Assembly (NCBI RefSeq): GCF_001475545.1
Contig: NZ_LDQC01000022.1
Span: 1-64,000 of the forward strand
Origin: Curtobacterium luteum
GTDB lineage: Bacteria; Actinomycetota; Actinomycetes; Actinomycetales; Microbacteriaceae
Direction of reading: 5' to 3'
Length of the DNA stretch: 64,000 bases
The stretch's first letter is position 1. The number at the start of each line of letters is the position of its first letter. Below are positions 16,170 to 24,528 of this stretch, one piece after another. The notes below the pieces were generated by a model that was given only the letters and a program-made list of their open reading frames with translations, made no database searches and had not been told where the DNA came from. The translations under genes and the position numbers were made by a program.

Positions 16170-16931
16170 TCAGTGCATGTAGAGGCCGCCGTCGACGTTG
16201 AGGGTCTGCCCGGTGACGAACCCGGCGTCCTCGCTGATGAGGTAGGCGATCGCCGCCGCGATGTCGCGGGGGGTGCCGATGCGCGGCAGCACACCGTCGG
16301 CCGCCATCGCGGTCTTGCGTTCCTCGGAGAGCGTGCCGCCCATGATGTCGGTGTCGATCGGACCGGGCGCGATCGCGTTGACGGTGATGCCCCGCTGGCC
16401 GAGCTCGCGGGCCATCCCGCGGGTCAGCCCGATGACCCCGGCCTTCGCGACCGAGTACGGCGTCTTGCTGAACGTCCCACCGCCACGCTGGGCGGAGACC
16501 GACGACAGGTTGACGATGCGACCGTACCCGTGCTCGACCATGGACTGCGCGGCCCGGAGGCTCGCGAAGTGCACGCCGTCGAGGTTGATGCTCAGGACGC
16601 GGTGCCACTCCCCCTCGGGCAGATCGAGGTACTCGTGCGCGGACGAGACGCCCGCGAGGTTCACGAGCGCCGCGATCGGTGGCAGCGCGGCCTCGATCGT
16701 GTCGAACGCCGCGCGGACGGCGGCCTCGTCGGCGACGTTCGCTCCTGCCCCCGCTGCCTGGACGCCGTGCTGGTCGCGGATCTCGGCGGCGACCTGGTCG
16801 CTCGCGGCCTGGTCGAGGTCGATGATGCCGACGTTCCAGCCCTGCTCGGCGAGGTGGTGGGCGGTGGCGCGACCGATCCCCCGTGGGGATGCTGCGCCGG
16901 TGAGGACGACGGTCTGCTGTCCGGTGCTCAT
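16170..16931 (-). CDS. SDR family oxidoreductase
   Basis: A 253-residue short-chain dehydrogenase with a slightly extended cofactor loop, GAASPRGIGRA. It also has VNLAGVS, the serine in NLSSVSAQRGGG, and YSVAKAG (YxxxK). It ends LNVDGGLYMH. It lies 14 bases after the 3-hydroxyacyl-CoA-dehydrogenase-like gene in the sugar-acid operon. A likely task is oxidising or reducing a hydroxyl on the sugar acid or its precursor. Which step it catalyses cannot be read from the sequence. Confidence 0.85.
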   Translation of the reverse strand: MSTGQQTVVLTGAASPRGIGRATAHHLAEQGWNVGIIDLDQAASDQVAAEIRDQHGVQAAGAGANVADEAAVRAAFDTIEAALPPIAALVNLAGVSSAHEYLDLPEGEWHRVLSINLDGVHFASLRAAQSMVEHGYGRIVNLSSVSAQRGGGTFSKTPYSVAKAGVIGLTRGMARELGQRGITVNAIAPGPIDTDIMGGTLSEERKTAMAADGVLPRIGTPRDIAAAIAYLISEDAGFVTGQTLNVDGGLYMH

Positions 16932-16945
16932 GCTCGGTCCCCTCA

Positions 16946-17896
16946 GTGGATCGGCGCCGGGCCGAGCTCGTCGAGGAGCTTCTGCATCGCGACGTACGCC
17001 TTGTTGCGGTAGGCGACGAGCTCGGGCGTGCGGTCGGCGGGCACGTCGAGGTACCCGGCGCCGGACTTCGTGCCGAGCTCGCCGGCGTCGACGTGCTGCT
17101 GGAGCGACGGCGGCGTGGCGAAGCGCTCGGGCCAGCGGGTCTGGAGCGACTCGAAGCAGAACGCGTACACGTCGAGACCGGCCATGTCGGCGATCGCGAA
17201 CGGACCGAAGAACGGCAGGCGGAACCCGAAGGTGGTGCGGACGATGGTGTCGATGTCGTCCGGGCTCGCGATGCCCTCGTCCGCGATCTTCGTCGCCTCC
17301 TCGAACAGGGCGTACTGCAGCCGGTTGAGCACGAACCCCGTCGAGTCCTTCACCCGTGCGGACTGCTTGCCCGTGGCCGCGACGACGGTCTCGCCGACCG
17401 CGATCGCGCGCTCGTTCGTGGTCGGGTGCGGGATGAGCTCGACGCCCGGGATGAACGGCGCCGGGTTCGAGAAGTGCACGCCGAGGAACCGCTCGGGTCC
17501 GGTGACGGCCTCGGCCAGCGAGGCGATGAGGATGGTCGAGGTGTTCGAGCCGATGACGGCGTCCGGCCGGGCGGCCTCGCTGATCCGGCGGAGGGTGGCG
17601 TGCTTGATCTCGAGCTTCTCGGGCACGGCCTCCTCGATGAAGTCGGCCGTGGCGACCGCGTCCTCGATGGATTCCGCGGCGCTGAGGTGGGCGTCGACGC
17701 GCGCCACCGCGTCCGCGGGGAAGAGTCCGTCCGCGACGAACTGCCCGGTCTCGGCGATGAGCCGGGCACGGTTGGACGCGGCGATCTCGGCCGAGACGTC
17801 CGCGATCCGGACGGTGTGGCCGGCGAGGGCGAGGACCTGGGCGATCCCGCCGCCCATGTAGCCGGACCCGACGACGGCGATGTCGAGGGTGCTCAT
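16946..17896 (-). CDS. 3-hydroxyacyl-CoA dehydrogenase-like enzyme, candidate sugar-acid 3-dehydrogenase
   Basis: A 316-residue protein of the 3HCDH fold: a Rossmann start IAVVGSGYMGGGIAQ, the catalytic pair His141 (GVHFSNP) and Glu153, and a helical C-terminal domain from about residue 185 (DSTGFVLNRLQYALFEEA). At this length and in a sugar-acid setting it resembles L-gulonate 3-dehydrogenase more than fatty-acid enzymes, which usually lie with thiolases or crotonases; none is here. I infer oxidation of a sugar acid at C3, giving a beta-keto acid. The start overlaps the TIM-barrel stop (ATGA). Confidence 0.83.
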
Positions 17897-18897
17897 CGAG
17901 TTGCTCCTTGCTTCGTCGCCCCGACCACCGAGGTGGCGAGGACGGATCGGATGTACTGCTGGTTGGTCGCGCAGACGCCGAGGCTGTCCCCGCCGTACTG
18001 CTCGGTCATGACGATGCCGCGGAACCCGTCGGCGACGGCGTCCCGGAGCACCTGCCGGTAGTTGATGAGCCCGGTCTCCATGGTGCTCGGCGCACTCGTC
18101 GCCCAGCTGCCGTCGCCGGCCTCGTCCCGCGTGTAGTTCTTCACGTGGAGGTAGTTCGTGTACGGCATCGTCTTCGCGAACAGCTCCTTCCAGTCCTCGA
18201 CCGGCCGGTGCAGGCGGATGAGGTTCGCGACGTCCGCGTTCAGGCCGACCGTGTCCAGGCCGATCTCCTCGACCAGGCGGACCGCGCTGTCGGCGGTGCC
18301 GAGGTAGGTGTCCTCGTAGAGCTCGAGCGCCATCGGCAGTCCGACGCTCGCGGCGTGCTCGCCGAGCTCCCGGAGTCGCTTCACCGCGGCGTCCCACACC
18401 TCGGGGTCGTCGGGGTCCTTCGGGCCCTGGGCGGTCCAGAACCACAGCGCCCGCTTCTGGGCGTCGTTGAACGGCTGGTGCAGGCCCGTGGAGAAGACCT
18501 GCATGCCCCACTCGGCGGCGGCGTCGATGGTCCGGTGCGCGTACGCGAGGTTCTCCTCCTCGTGGCCGGGCTGGATGACGCTCTTCCGCTGCAGGTGCAC
18601 CGACGGGATGCCGACCCCGTGCGCCGAGGCGATCGCGAACAGCTCGTCGCGACGGGACCGCTCGAGGTCGGCGGGGCGGATGTGGCTGTCGGCGAGCTCG
18701 GCCAGCGAGAAGCCCGCGGCCGCGATCTGTGCGAACACGTCGTCCCACACCTCGGCGGGCGCGTCGTGGAACGCGGTCCCGTCACGGGTGACCTGGGCGA
18801 AGCCGTGCAGGCAGGCGGCGATCGGCCACGTCTCGTCGGTCCAGGTCGTCGGGTCCCAATCCTGGGTGACCCAGTCCTGTGGTGATGCCACGTGCAT
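17893..18897 (-). CDS. Xylose-isomerase-like TIM-barrel protein, candidate beta-keto sugar-acid decarboxylase/isomerase
   Basis: A 334-residue protein of the sugar phosphate isomerase/epimerase (AP endonuclease 2) fold. Probable metal ligands lie in ALELYEDTY, LNADVANLIR, YLHVKNYTRD and VMTEQYGGD. It is the first gene of the operon, 17 bases or less from coupled genes downstream, behind GAAGGAGC and the 18-base operator palindrome. A family member, OiaC, decarboxylates 3-oxo-isoapionate to L-erythrulose; the same chemistry here would link the C3-dehydrogenase with the C4-ketose kinase. That assignment is inference; a plain isomerase is possible. Confidence 0.75.
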   Translation of the reverse strand: MHVASPQDWVTQDWDPTTWTDETWPIAACLHGFAQVTRDGTAFHDAPAEVWDDVFAQIAAAGFSLAELADSHIRPADLERSRRDELFAIASAHGVGIPSVHLQRKSVIQPGHEEENLAYAHRTIDAAAEWGMQVFSTGLHQPFNDAQKRALWFWTAQGPKDPDDPEVWDAAVKRLRELGEHAASVGLPMALELYEDTYLGTADSAVRLVEEIGLDTVGLNADVANLIRLHRPVEDWKELFAKTMPYTNYLHVKNYTRDEAGDGSWATSAPSTMETGLINYRQVLRDAVADGFRGIVMTEQYGGDSLGVCATNQQYIRSVLATSVVGATKQGATR

Positions 18898-18931
18898 GCT
18901 CCTTCGCAGTCGTGCGGTTCAGCCTTGAACC

Positions 18932-18949
18932 TCTTTCCTATAGGAAAGA
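18932..18949. promoter_or_regulatory. 18-bp perfect palindrome, candidate GntR operator
   Basis: TCTTTCCTATAGGAAAGA is a perfect palindrome, 35 bases before the first gene of the sugar-acid operon and inside the AT-rich part of the gntR-operon gap. Size and symmetry fit a dimeric GntR-family regulator, and the adjacent gntR gene is the natural candidate. Confidence 0.75.
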
Positions 18950-19017
18950 TACTCGCAAACATGCAGAGCGCAACCCGACCCGCGGGATCGGGATCCGTAC
19001 CGCCCGGTGCTCGGCGA

Positions 19018-19734
19018 TCAGGCCCCGTGCGACGCGTCGGCGCGCGAACGGACCCGGACGGCGTCGATGTGCACGCGCATCGCCGACACCGCGGCCGACG
19101 GGCTGATCGCGAGCGCCTCCAGGATCGACCGGTGCTCCGCCACGGCACGCGAGGTGTCGTCGTCCCCGCCCCCGACGATCTGCCGCATCCGGTGCACCCG
19201 CGTGGTGATGATCTCGGACATCTCCTCGAGGAACGGGTTGTGCGTGGCGTCGAAGAGCACCTGGTGGAAGTCCCAGTCACTGCGGAAGAAGCGGGCCATG
19301 AGATCGTCGGGCACCGCCCCGACCTCGATCGCGGCGACTTCGGCGGCCACCTCGGACTGGACTGCGAGCGCCGCGTCGAGCCGGCTCCGGAGCGCCTCGA
19401 CGTCACCCCGAGCGGCGAGTTCGACAGCGCCGCTCTCGACGATGAGCCGAGCGTCGAACAGGGCCTCGAGCTGGTCGCCTGCGAGGGGCGGGGCCACGCG
19501 GTACCCCTTGTTCGCCTCTCGGGTGACCAGCCCGGTCCGCTCGAGCTGGACGAGCGCCTCGCGCACCGGGGTGGGCGAGACGCCGAGGGTCCGGGCGAGC
19601 CCGTCGATCGACAGGCGCATACCCGGCTCGACGTCGTGGCCCATCAGGAACTCGAGCACGCGGTCGTACACCCGGTCGCGCAGTCCGAGCTGCGTGATCC
19701 GCTCGTCGCCGAAGCCGGCCATGGTGCTCGTCAT
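19018..19734 (-). CDS. GntR family regulator (FadR/FCD subfamily)
   Basis: A 238-residue protein with an N-terminal winged helix (about residues 15-80; LSIDGLARTLGVSPTPVREAL is the recognition region) and an all-helical FCD domain. The metal-binding pattern is present as DARLIVESGAV, the Asp/His segment WDFHQVLFDATHN, and AVAEHRSIL. FCD regulators sense organic acids or sugar acids. It is upstream of and codirectional with the sugar-acid operon, from which it is separated by a 120-base gap holding a perfect palindrome. Likely local repressor induced by the pathway substrate. Confidence 0.9.
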   Translation of the reverse strand: MTSTMAGFGDERITQLGLRDRVYDRVLEFLMGHDVEPGMRLSIDGLARTLGVSPTPVREALVQLERTGLVTREANKGYRVAPPLAGDQLEALFDARLIVESGAVELAARGDVEALRSRLDAALAVQSEVAAEVAAIEVGAVPDDLMARFFRSDWDFHQVLFDATHNPFLEEMSEIITTRVHRMRQIVGGGDDDTSRAVAEHRSILEALAISPSAAVSAMRVHIDAVRVRSRADASHGA

Positions 19735-19778
19735 GCCCCGATCATAGAGAATCGAGGATCTCCCGGGGTGTCCGTCGG

Positions 19779-19824
19779 ACGGACGGGAGGCCCGTGGCGG
19801 CGCCGCCACGGGCCTCCCGTCCGT
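19779..19824. terminator. 46-bp perfect palindrome, terminator-like repeat family copy C
   Basis: A perfect 46-base palindrome with the outer arm ACGGACGGGAGGC and a different inner arm, CCGTGGCGGC; both halves change together so pairing is kept. It lies 12 bases past the stop of the acetyltransferase gene. Confidence 0.8.
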
Positions 19825-19835
19825 TCCGCGGTCTG

Positions 19836-20924
19836 TCAGACCGCCAGCCGCTGCGGCACCTGCGCGAAGCGGATCGCTCCGCGGTCCCGCAGGCGGAACC
19901 CGAGGTGCTCGTACAGGGCGATCGCACCCGTGTTGGTCGCCGCGGCGTGCAGCATCGGCGTCTCACCGCGTTGCCGGATGCCGTGCGCGACCGCGAGCAC
20001 GAGGCGCCGTCCGAGCCCCTGACCGCGGTACTCCGGCTCCGTGCACACCGCGCTGATCTCGGTCCAGCCCGGCGGGTGCAGGCGCTCCCCCGCCATCGCG
20101 ACGAGTCGGCCCTCCCGGCGGATGCCGAGGTACGTGCCGAGCTCGATCGTGCGCGGGAGGAACGGACCGGGCTTCGTGCGCGCCACCAGGTCGAGCATCG
20201 CGGGGACGTCCTCGGCAGTCAGCAGGACCGCCTCGGGATCGGGTCTGCCGAGGACGGCCTCGCCCGTGAGTTGCACGCCTCCGGCGCCCACCAGGTCGTG
20301 CCACCCGCGCGGCAGCACGGCGGACGGGTCCACGCGGAACCCGGCGCCGGGACCGAGGAGGGCAGCGATGTCCGCCCAGTCCTGCTCCGTCGGGTGCACC
20401 GGGACGCCGGTCCACACCGAGACGTCCGGCAGGTAGCGCACGATCTCGCCGCGACGTTCGGCGAAGCGGGCGTGGGCACCGTTGAGGGACGCGAGCGCGG
20501 GGTTGTCGAGCATCCGCGTCGGGGTGCCGTCGTCGGCGGTCGTCAGGTCGAGGGTGTGGACGGCGGTGCCGCGGGGATCGGGCACGAAGCCACGGTCCGC
20601 GAGCAGCCGTCGGGTGCCGTCCGCGAGTCCGGCCGCGCCGACCACGACCGCGGAGGCGTACCGGGTTGTGGCCGTCGCGACCACGGCGTCGACGAGCGCG
20701 GGGAGTGCTCCGTCGTCGCCGGGTCCGTCGTCCGCCCCGTCGTGGGTCACCCGCAGTTCGACCTCACCCGGACGCGTCAGCTCGCTGAGGTGCTCGCCGG
20801 GGGCGCTCGACTCGACGACGGCTCCGTGGTGTCCGTGATCGCTGTCGTGGTCGGCGGTCCAGCGTTCAGCGCGCGGGTCGGCGGCAGCTGTACGGCGGAC
20901 GGCGGTCACGGACGGGACGGTCAT
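19836..20924 (-). CDS. GNAT family N-acetyltransferase
   Basis: A 362-residue protein whose C-terminal 140 residues form a full GNAT domain. The acetyl-CoA loop is EYRGQGLGRRL, preceded by the strand ISAVCTEP, and the closing segment is NTGAIALYEHLGF. The N-terminal 200 residues contain a weaker GNAT-like end (GLADGTRRLLADRGF), so it may be a tandem GNAT with a decayed first domain. ATG at 20924 is the only start upstream of conserved-looking sequence; the open frame further up is read-through. The substrate is unknown. Confidence 0.83.
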   Translation of the reverse strand: MTVPSVTAVRRTAAADPRAERWTADHDSDHGHHGAVVESSAPGEHLSELTRPGEVELRVTHDGADDGPGDDGALPALVDAVVATATTRYASAVVVGAAGLADGTRRLLADRGFVPDPRGTAVHTLDLTTADDGTPTRMLDNPALASLNGAHARFAERRGEIVRYLPDVSVWTGVPVHPTEQDWADIAALLGPGAGFRVDPSAVLPRGWHDLVGAGGVQLTGEAVLGRPDPEAVLLTAEDVPAMLDLVARTKPGPFLPRTIELGTYLGIRREGRLVAMAGERLHPPGWTEISAVCTEPEYRGQGLGRRLVLAVAHGIRQRGETPMLHAAATNTGAIALYEHLGFRLRDRGAIRFAQVPQRLAV

Positions 20925-20993
20925 GCGTCCAGTCTCCGGCGGGATGGTGGTGTCCGACGCATCGTTGCGGTGCGTGACGGATACGCTGCTCCC

Positions 20994-21353
20994 GTGACCT
21001 CGCAACAGGCCCGTCCGCAGGTGGTGACGGTCTCGGTCGTGCTCTGGATCGTCTGGCTCGCGGGGTGCGTGCTCGCGTCGGTGATCGGCTTCGTGGAGTT
21101 CCCGGCGAGCGTGCTCGTGACCGTGATCTCCGTCGTGCTCTCGCTGGTGATCTGGGCGCTCGTGGCGTGGGCGGTACTGCGGGTGTGGCGAGGCTCGGCG
21201 ACCGCGCGCATCGTGCTGGTGGTGGTCGCGGCGGCGCGCGCGCTCCTGAGCATCGGCGACGGCGTGACGACGCTCCTGCTCGTCGCGTTGTCCGTGGTCG
21301 CTGCGGTCCTGCTGTTCGTGCCCGCAGCCCGGGCGTTCTTCACCCGGCGGTAG
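20994..21353 (+). CDS. Small integral membrane protein, function unknown
   Basis: A 119-residue protein with four predicted membrane segments and almost no loops, ending in the basic motif RAFFTRR. The GTG at 20994 is the first good start; it is divergent from the acetyltransferase. Its form resembles a second small membrane protein in the window (42522-42974), which likewise starts with a short polar N-terminus and ends in a basic tail. No recognised domain. Confidence 0.65.
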   Translation: MTSQQARPQVVTVSVVLWIVWLAGCVLASVIGFVEFPASVLVTVISVVLSLVIWALVAWAVLRVWRGSATARIVLVVVAAARALLSIGDGVTTLLLVALSVVAAVLLFVPAARAFFTRR

Positions 21354-21398
21354 CGCTCGCAACGGTAGCCGCAGGACCGTGTCTGCGAAACCACCTTG

Positions 21399-21446
21399 TG
21401 AAAGGTTGTGGCGTAACCTTTCACGCTGGAGATCCGAATGAAAGGT
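21399..21446 (+). promoter_or_regulatory. TGAAAGGT repeat cluster before the fic gene
   Basis: A perfect inverted repeat, TGAAAGGTT-GTGGCGT-AACCTTTCA, lies at 21399-21423, followed by a third direct copy, TGAAAGGT, at 21439-21446. The last copy ends nine bases before the fic start. The arrangement looks like an operator, possibly with autoregulation. Confidence 0.65.
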
Positions 21447-21454
21447 CCGTGGTG

Positions 21455-22639
21455 ATGCCGACGACACCCGGGTGGGAAGAGCGATGGCTCCCCAGCCCCG
21501 AGAACCCCGACTTCGACTCCCGACGGGTTCGTGCCCTGCGCAGGGAACCGTACCGTGCCGCCGTTCCACCGCCGATCGCGGCGGCCGACTTCCAGGTGTC
21601 TCCACGGTCGCTCTCCGACGCTGACGACGCCTCGCGGGCGATCGCGAGGTTCGACGCGGAGCACGCCTCGTTCCCCGCGCCGTTCGCATCCGTGCTGCTC
21701 CGGAGCGAGTCCGCGTCCAGCTCCGAGATCGAGCACCTCACTGCGGGCGCTCGCGCCGTCGCCGAGGCAGAGATCGACGAACGCGTGCAGGGCAACGCAC
21801 CCTTGATCGTCCGGAACGTCCGGGCGATGGAAGCCGCTGTCGCACTCGCGGACGACCTGAGCAACGCGACCATCATCGCGATGCACGCGGAACTCCTGCG
21901 CGATCAGACGCCCCACCTCGTCGGCGAGTTCCGCGATCAACAGGTGTGGATCGGCGGCGCCCTGCCGCATCTCGCCGCGTTCGTCCCACCACACCACGAA
22001 CTCGTCCCGGCGGCCATGGACGACCTGATCGCCTTCACGGAGCGGACGGACCTGCCGTTGCTCGTCCTGGCCGCCATCGCGCACGCACAGTTCGAGACCA
22101 TCCATCCCTTCCCCGACGGCAACGGCCGGATCGGGCGAGCTCTGGTGCAAGCCGTCTTGCGTCGCGGTGGGCTGCTGCGCCACCTCACCATCCCGGTGAG
22201 CAGCGGGATCCTGACAGACGTCGACGGCTACTTCGCGGCGCTCGATGCCTTCCGGGACGGCGACGTCGACCCGATCGTCGACGTCTTCTCCTCTGCCTCC
22301 TTGGCCGGACTCCAGAACGCGAGCACGTTGGCCGGTGACATCCGCACGCTGCAGGCGCAGTGGGACGAACGATTGTCGGGGCTCCGGTCCGACGCGACCG
22401 CGCGTCGCATCGCGAGACTCTCGATCGAGCACCCAGTGCTGAACGCACGTCTCGCGATCGAGCGGACGGGGGCGAGCGCCCCGGCCGTCGCGAACGGGTT
22501 CGCTCAGCTCGTCGAACGCGGCGTGCTCCGGCCGGCGAACTCGAAACAGCGGAACCGGGTCTGGGTCAACGACGAGGTCGTGGAGGCACTGGACTCGTTC
22601 GCGGAGCGGAGTGGGCGTCGGAAGGTCCCGCCGGTGTGA
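21455..22639 (+). CDS. Fic family protein with C-terminal winged helix (AMP-transferase)
   Basis: A 394-residue Fic protein. The core motif HPFPDGNGRIGR begins at His217, complete for transfer of AMP from ATP to a hydroxyl. Upstream, SSEIEH stands where class II Fic proteins have the inhibitory S/T-x-x-x-E-G/N helix; the glutamate is kept, the next residue is His. The C-terminal 80 residues look like a winged helix (NARLAIERTGASAPAVANGF), so it may bind DNA. No Doc/antitoxin partner is encoded nearby. The start could be GTG 21452 or ATG 21455. Operator-like repeats lie directly upstream. Confidence 0.9.
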   Translation: MPTTPGWEERWLPSPENPDFDSRRVRALRREPYRAAVPPPIAAADFQVSPRSLSDADDASRAIARFDAEHASFPAPFASVLLRSESASSSEIEHLTAGARAVAEAEIDERVQGNAPLIVRNVRAMEAAVALADDLSNATIIAMHAELLRDQTPHLVGEFRDQQVWIGGALPHLAAFVPPHHELVPAAMDDLIAFTERTDLPLLVLAAIAHAQFETIHPFPDGNGRIGRALVQAVLRRGGLLRHLTIPVSSGILTDVDGYFAALDAFRDGDVDPIVDVFSSASLAGLQNASTLAGDIRTLQAQWDERLSGLRSDATARRIARLSIEHPVLNARLAIERTGASAPAVANGFAQLVERGVLRPANSKQRNRVWVNDEVVEALDSFAERSGRRKVPPV

Positions 22640-22701
22640 GGCGCGCCCGGCCAGACGGAGCACGCCTCGATCGACACGTGCGACCTCGGGACGCGCCCGA
22701 C

Positions 22702-22729
22702 GTCGGGACGCGCGCTTCGCGTCCCCGAC
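22702..22729. terminator. Hairpin between convergent fic and ABC permease genes
   Basis: GTCGGGACGCG pairs with CGCGTCCCCGAC with one bulged base and a five-base loop. It lies exactly at the junction of two convergent genes, so it can serve both directions. Confidence 0.6.
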
Positions 22730-23617
22730 CTAGCCGCGGGTGCGCGCCAGTCGGCGGTTCAGTGCACCGTTCAGCAGGGCCACGAGCAGACCCACGGCGA
22801 ACACGAGCGTCCCGAAGCAGAGCACCTGCGGCGGCATCCCGGCCTTCGCGGCGCCGTACACGAACAGCGGGAACGTGACCGATGGCCCGGCGACGAACGA
22901 CGTGATGACGTAGTCGTCGATCGACATCGCGAGCGCCAACAGCCCCGCGGCGAGCATGCCCGGCGCCAGCAGCGGCAGGGTGACGAGCCGGAAGGCCTGG
23001 AACGGCGTCGCGCCGAGGTCTCCCGCGGCTTCCTCGAGCACCTTGGACGTCCCGGCGATCCGCGCTCGGAGGACCACCACCACGTAGGCGACGTCGAACG
23101 CCACGTGGGTGATGAGGATCGTCCAGAACCCGGTGCCGAGTCCGACGGACAGGAAGAACGACAGCGATGCCGACCCGACGACGATCGACGGTGCGGCGAT
23201 GTCCGCGAACACGATCGAGCTGACGATGCCCCGACCGGGGAACCGGTAGCGCTCGAGGGCGAGTGCGAGCGGCAGACCGATCGCCACCGAGACGACCGCC
23301 GCGAGGAACGCGACGAGCACCGACGTCCCGAAGGCCGCACCGAGCCCCGACACGTTCCAGAGGTTCTGGTACCAGTACGTCGTGAAGCCGTTCCACGCGA
23401 AGGTCAGGCGGTTGGTCGGGGCGTCGTTGAACGAGTACGCGACCATGGAGACGATCGGCACGAGGGTGATCGCGATGACGACCCAGTAGACGATCGCGAG
23501 CCACGGCCCGCGACGCTGGGCACCGCGACGACGGCGCTTCGATCGGGCAGCGGTGCCGGGCGAGACGGGTGACAGGGGAGCGGTCGACCCCGGACGGGTC
23601 GGTGTGACGGCGGTCAT
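22730..23617 (-). CDS. potC: Polyamine ABC transporter permease (PotC-like)
   Basis: A 295-residue inner-membrane permease with a basic N-terminal tail, six membrane segments and the ABC coupling motif EEAAGDLGATPFQAFRLVTLPLL (E-A-A...G motif, about residue 185). It is the last gene of the transporter operon and overlaps the preceding permease (ATGA). The membrane pair plus PotD-type binding protein and PotA-type ATPase import putrescine or spermidine; the surrounding putrescine-catabolic genes agree with that substrate. Confidence 0.9.
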   Translation of the reverse strand: MTAVTPTRPGSTAPLSPVSPGTAARSKRRRRGAQRRGPWLAIVYWVVIAITLVPIVSMVAYSFNDAPTNRLTFAWNGFTTYWYQNLWNVSGLGAAFGTSVLVAFLAAVVSVAIGLPLALALERYRFPGRGIVSSIVFADIAAPSIVVGSASLSFFLSVGLGTGFWTILITHVAFDVAYVVVVLRARIAGTSKVLEEAAGDLGATPFQAFRLVTLPLLAPGMLAAGLLALAMSIDDYVITSFVAGPSVTFPLFVYGAAKAGMPPQVLCFGTLVFAVGLLVALLNGALNRRLARTRG

Positions 23618-24528
23618 ACGAGGTCCTCGAGGTCGTCGGTGCCGGACACCCGGGCGTAGATGAACAGGATGATGCCGAGCACGACCATGAGCACGGTCGA
23701 GAGCGCGGCCGCGACGTTGTACTGCTGGTTGCCGGAGTAGGCGTCCTGGATCGCCTGACCGATCGTGTACGTGTTCGTCCCACCGAGGAGCGCCGAGTTC
23801 ACCGGGTCGCCCACGCAGTCGATGAACACGAGCAGCACCCCGGCGAAGATGCCCGAGCGGGACAGCGGGAGCGTGGTGTGCCAGAACGCGCGGAACTTCC
23901 CGGCGTACAGGTCGTTCGCGGCCTCGCCGAGCCGGGGGTCGATCCGTTCGAGGGCCGCGTAGATCGGCAGCACCATGAACGCGAGGTCGTTGTAGGCGTT
24001 GCCGAAGATCACCGCGCCCGAGGTGCCGAGGATGTGGAAGTCCTTGCCCGCGAGGCCGATCGCCTGCAGCGTCGTGACGACCGGCCCCTGCGACGCGAGG
24101 ACGAACGCCCACATGTCGGTGCGGATCACGAACGACACCAGGAAGCTGATGAACACGAGCATGAGCAGCGGGTTCTTCCAGCGCGGGGACACCCGGAACG
24201 CGATGAAGTACGCGACCGGGTACCCGACGAGGATCGTCACGATCGTCGCGGCGACGCCGTACCAGAGCGACCGGAGCAGGAACGTCAGGTACGGCACCTG
24301 CGGATCGATGAAGAGCGACGAGTAGATCCCGAAGTTCCACGTGAACGTGTAGCCGTCGTCCGGGTTGCCCGACATGAGCGAGACGATGAGCCCGGAGACG
24401 AGCGGGATGACGAAGAAGACGCAGAGGTAGGCGGTCCCGACGATGCCGAGCAGGAACGGCACCCGGAGCCGACGTCGCCCCGGCCCGGTGCCGACCCCCG
24501 CGATCGCGGCGGTCCCGACGGCGGTCAC
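23614..24528 (-). CDS. potB: Polyamine ABC transporter permease (PotB-like)
   Basis: A 304-residue permease with six predicted membrane segments and the coupling motif GEAANDLYAGKFRAFWHTTLPL. A GTG start at 24528 overlaps the stop of the binding-protein gene (GTGA). It pairs with the PotC-like permease to form the membrane channel. Confidence 0.9.
   Translation of the reverse strand: MTAVGTAAIAGVGTGPGRRRLRVPFLLGIVGTAYLCVFFVIPLVSGLIVSLMSGNPDDGYTFTWNFGIYSSLFIDPQVPYLTFLLRSLWYGVAATIVTILVGYPVAYFIAFRVSPRWKNPLLMLVFISFLVSFVIRTDMWAFVLASQGPVVTTLQAIGLAGKDFHILGTSGAVIFGNAYNDLAFMVLPIYAALERIDPRLGEAANDLYAGKFRAFWHTTLPLSRSGIFAGVLLVFIDCVGDPVNSALLGGTNTYTIGQAIQDAYSGNQQYNVAAALSTVLMVVLGIILFIYARVSGTDDLEDLV

Noticed and set aside
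16946-17896. 3-hydroxybutyryl-CoA dehydrogenase for fatty-acid oxidation
   Set aside because: No thiolase, crotonase or acyl-CoA genes nearby; coupled instead to sugar-type genes.
21455-22639. Fic as toxin of a Phd-Doc toxin-antitoxin pair
   Set aside because: No small antitoxin gene on either side and the protein is full length with its own winged helix.
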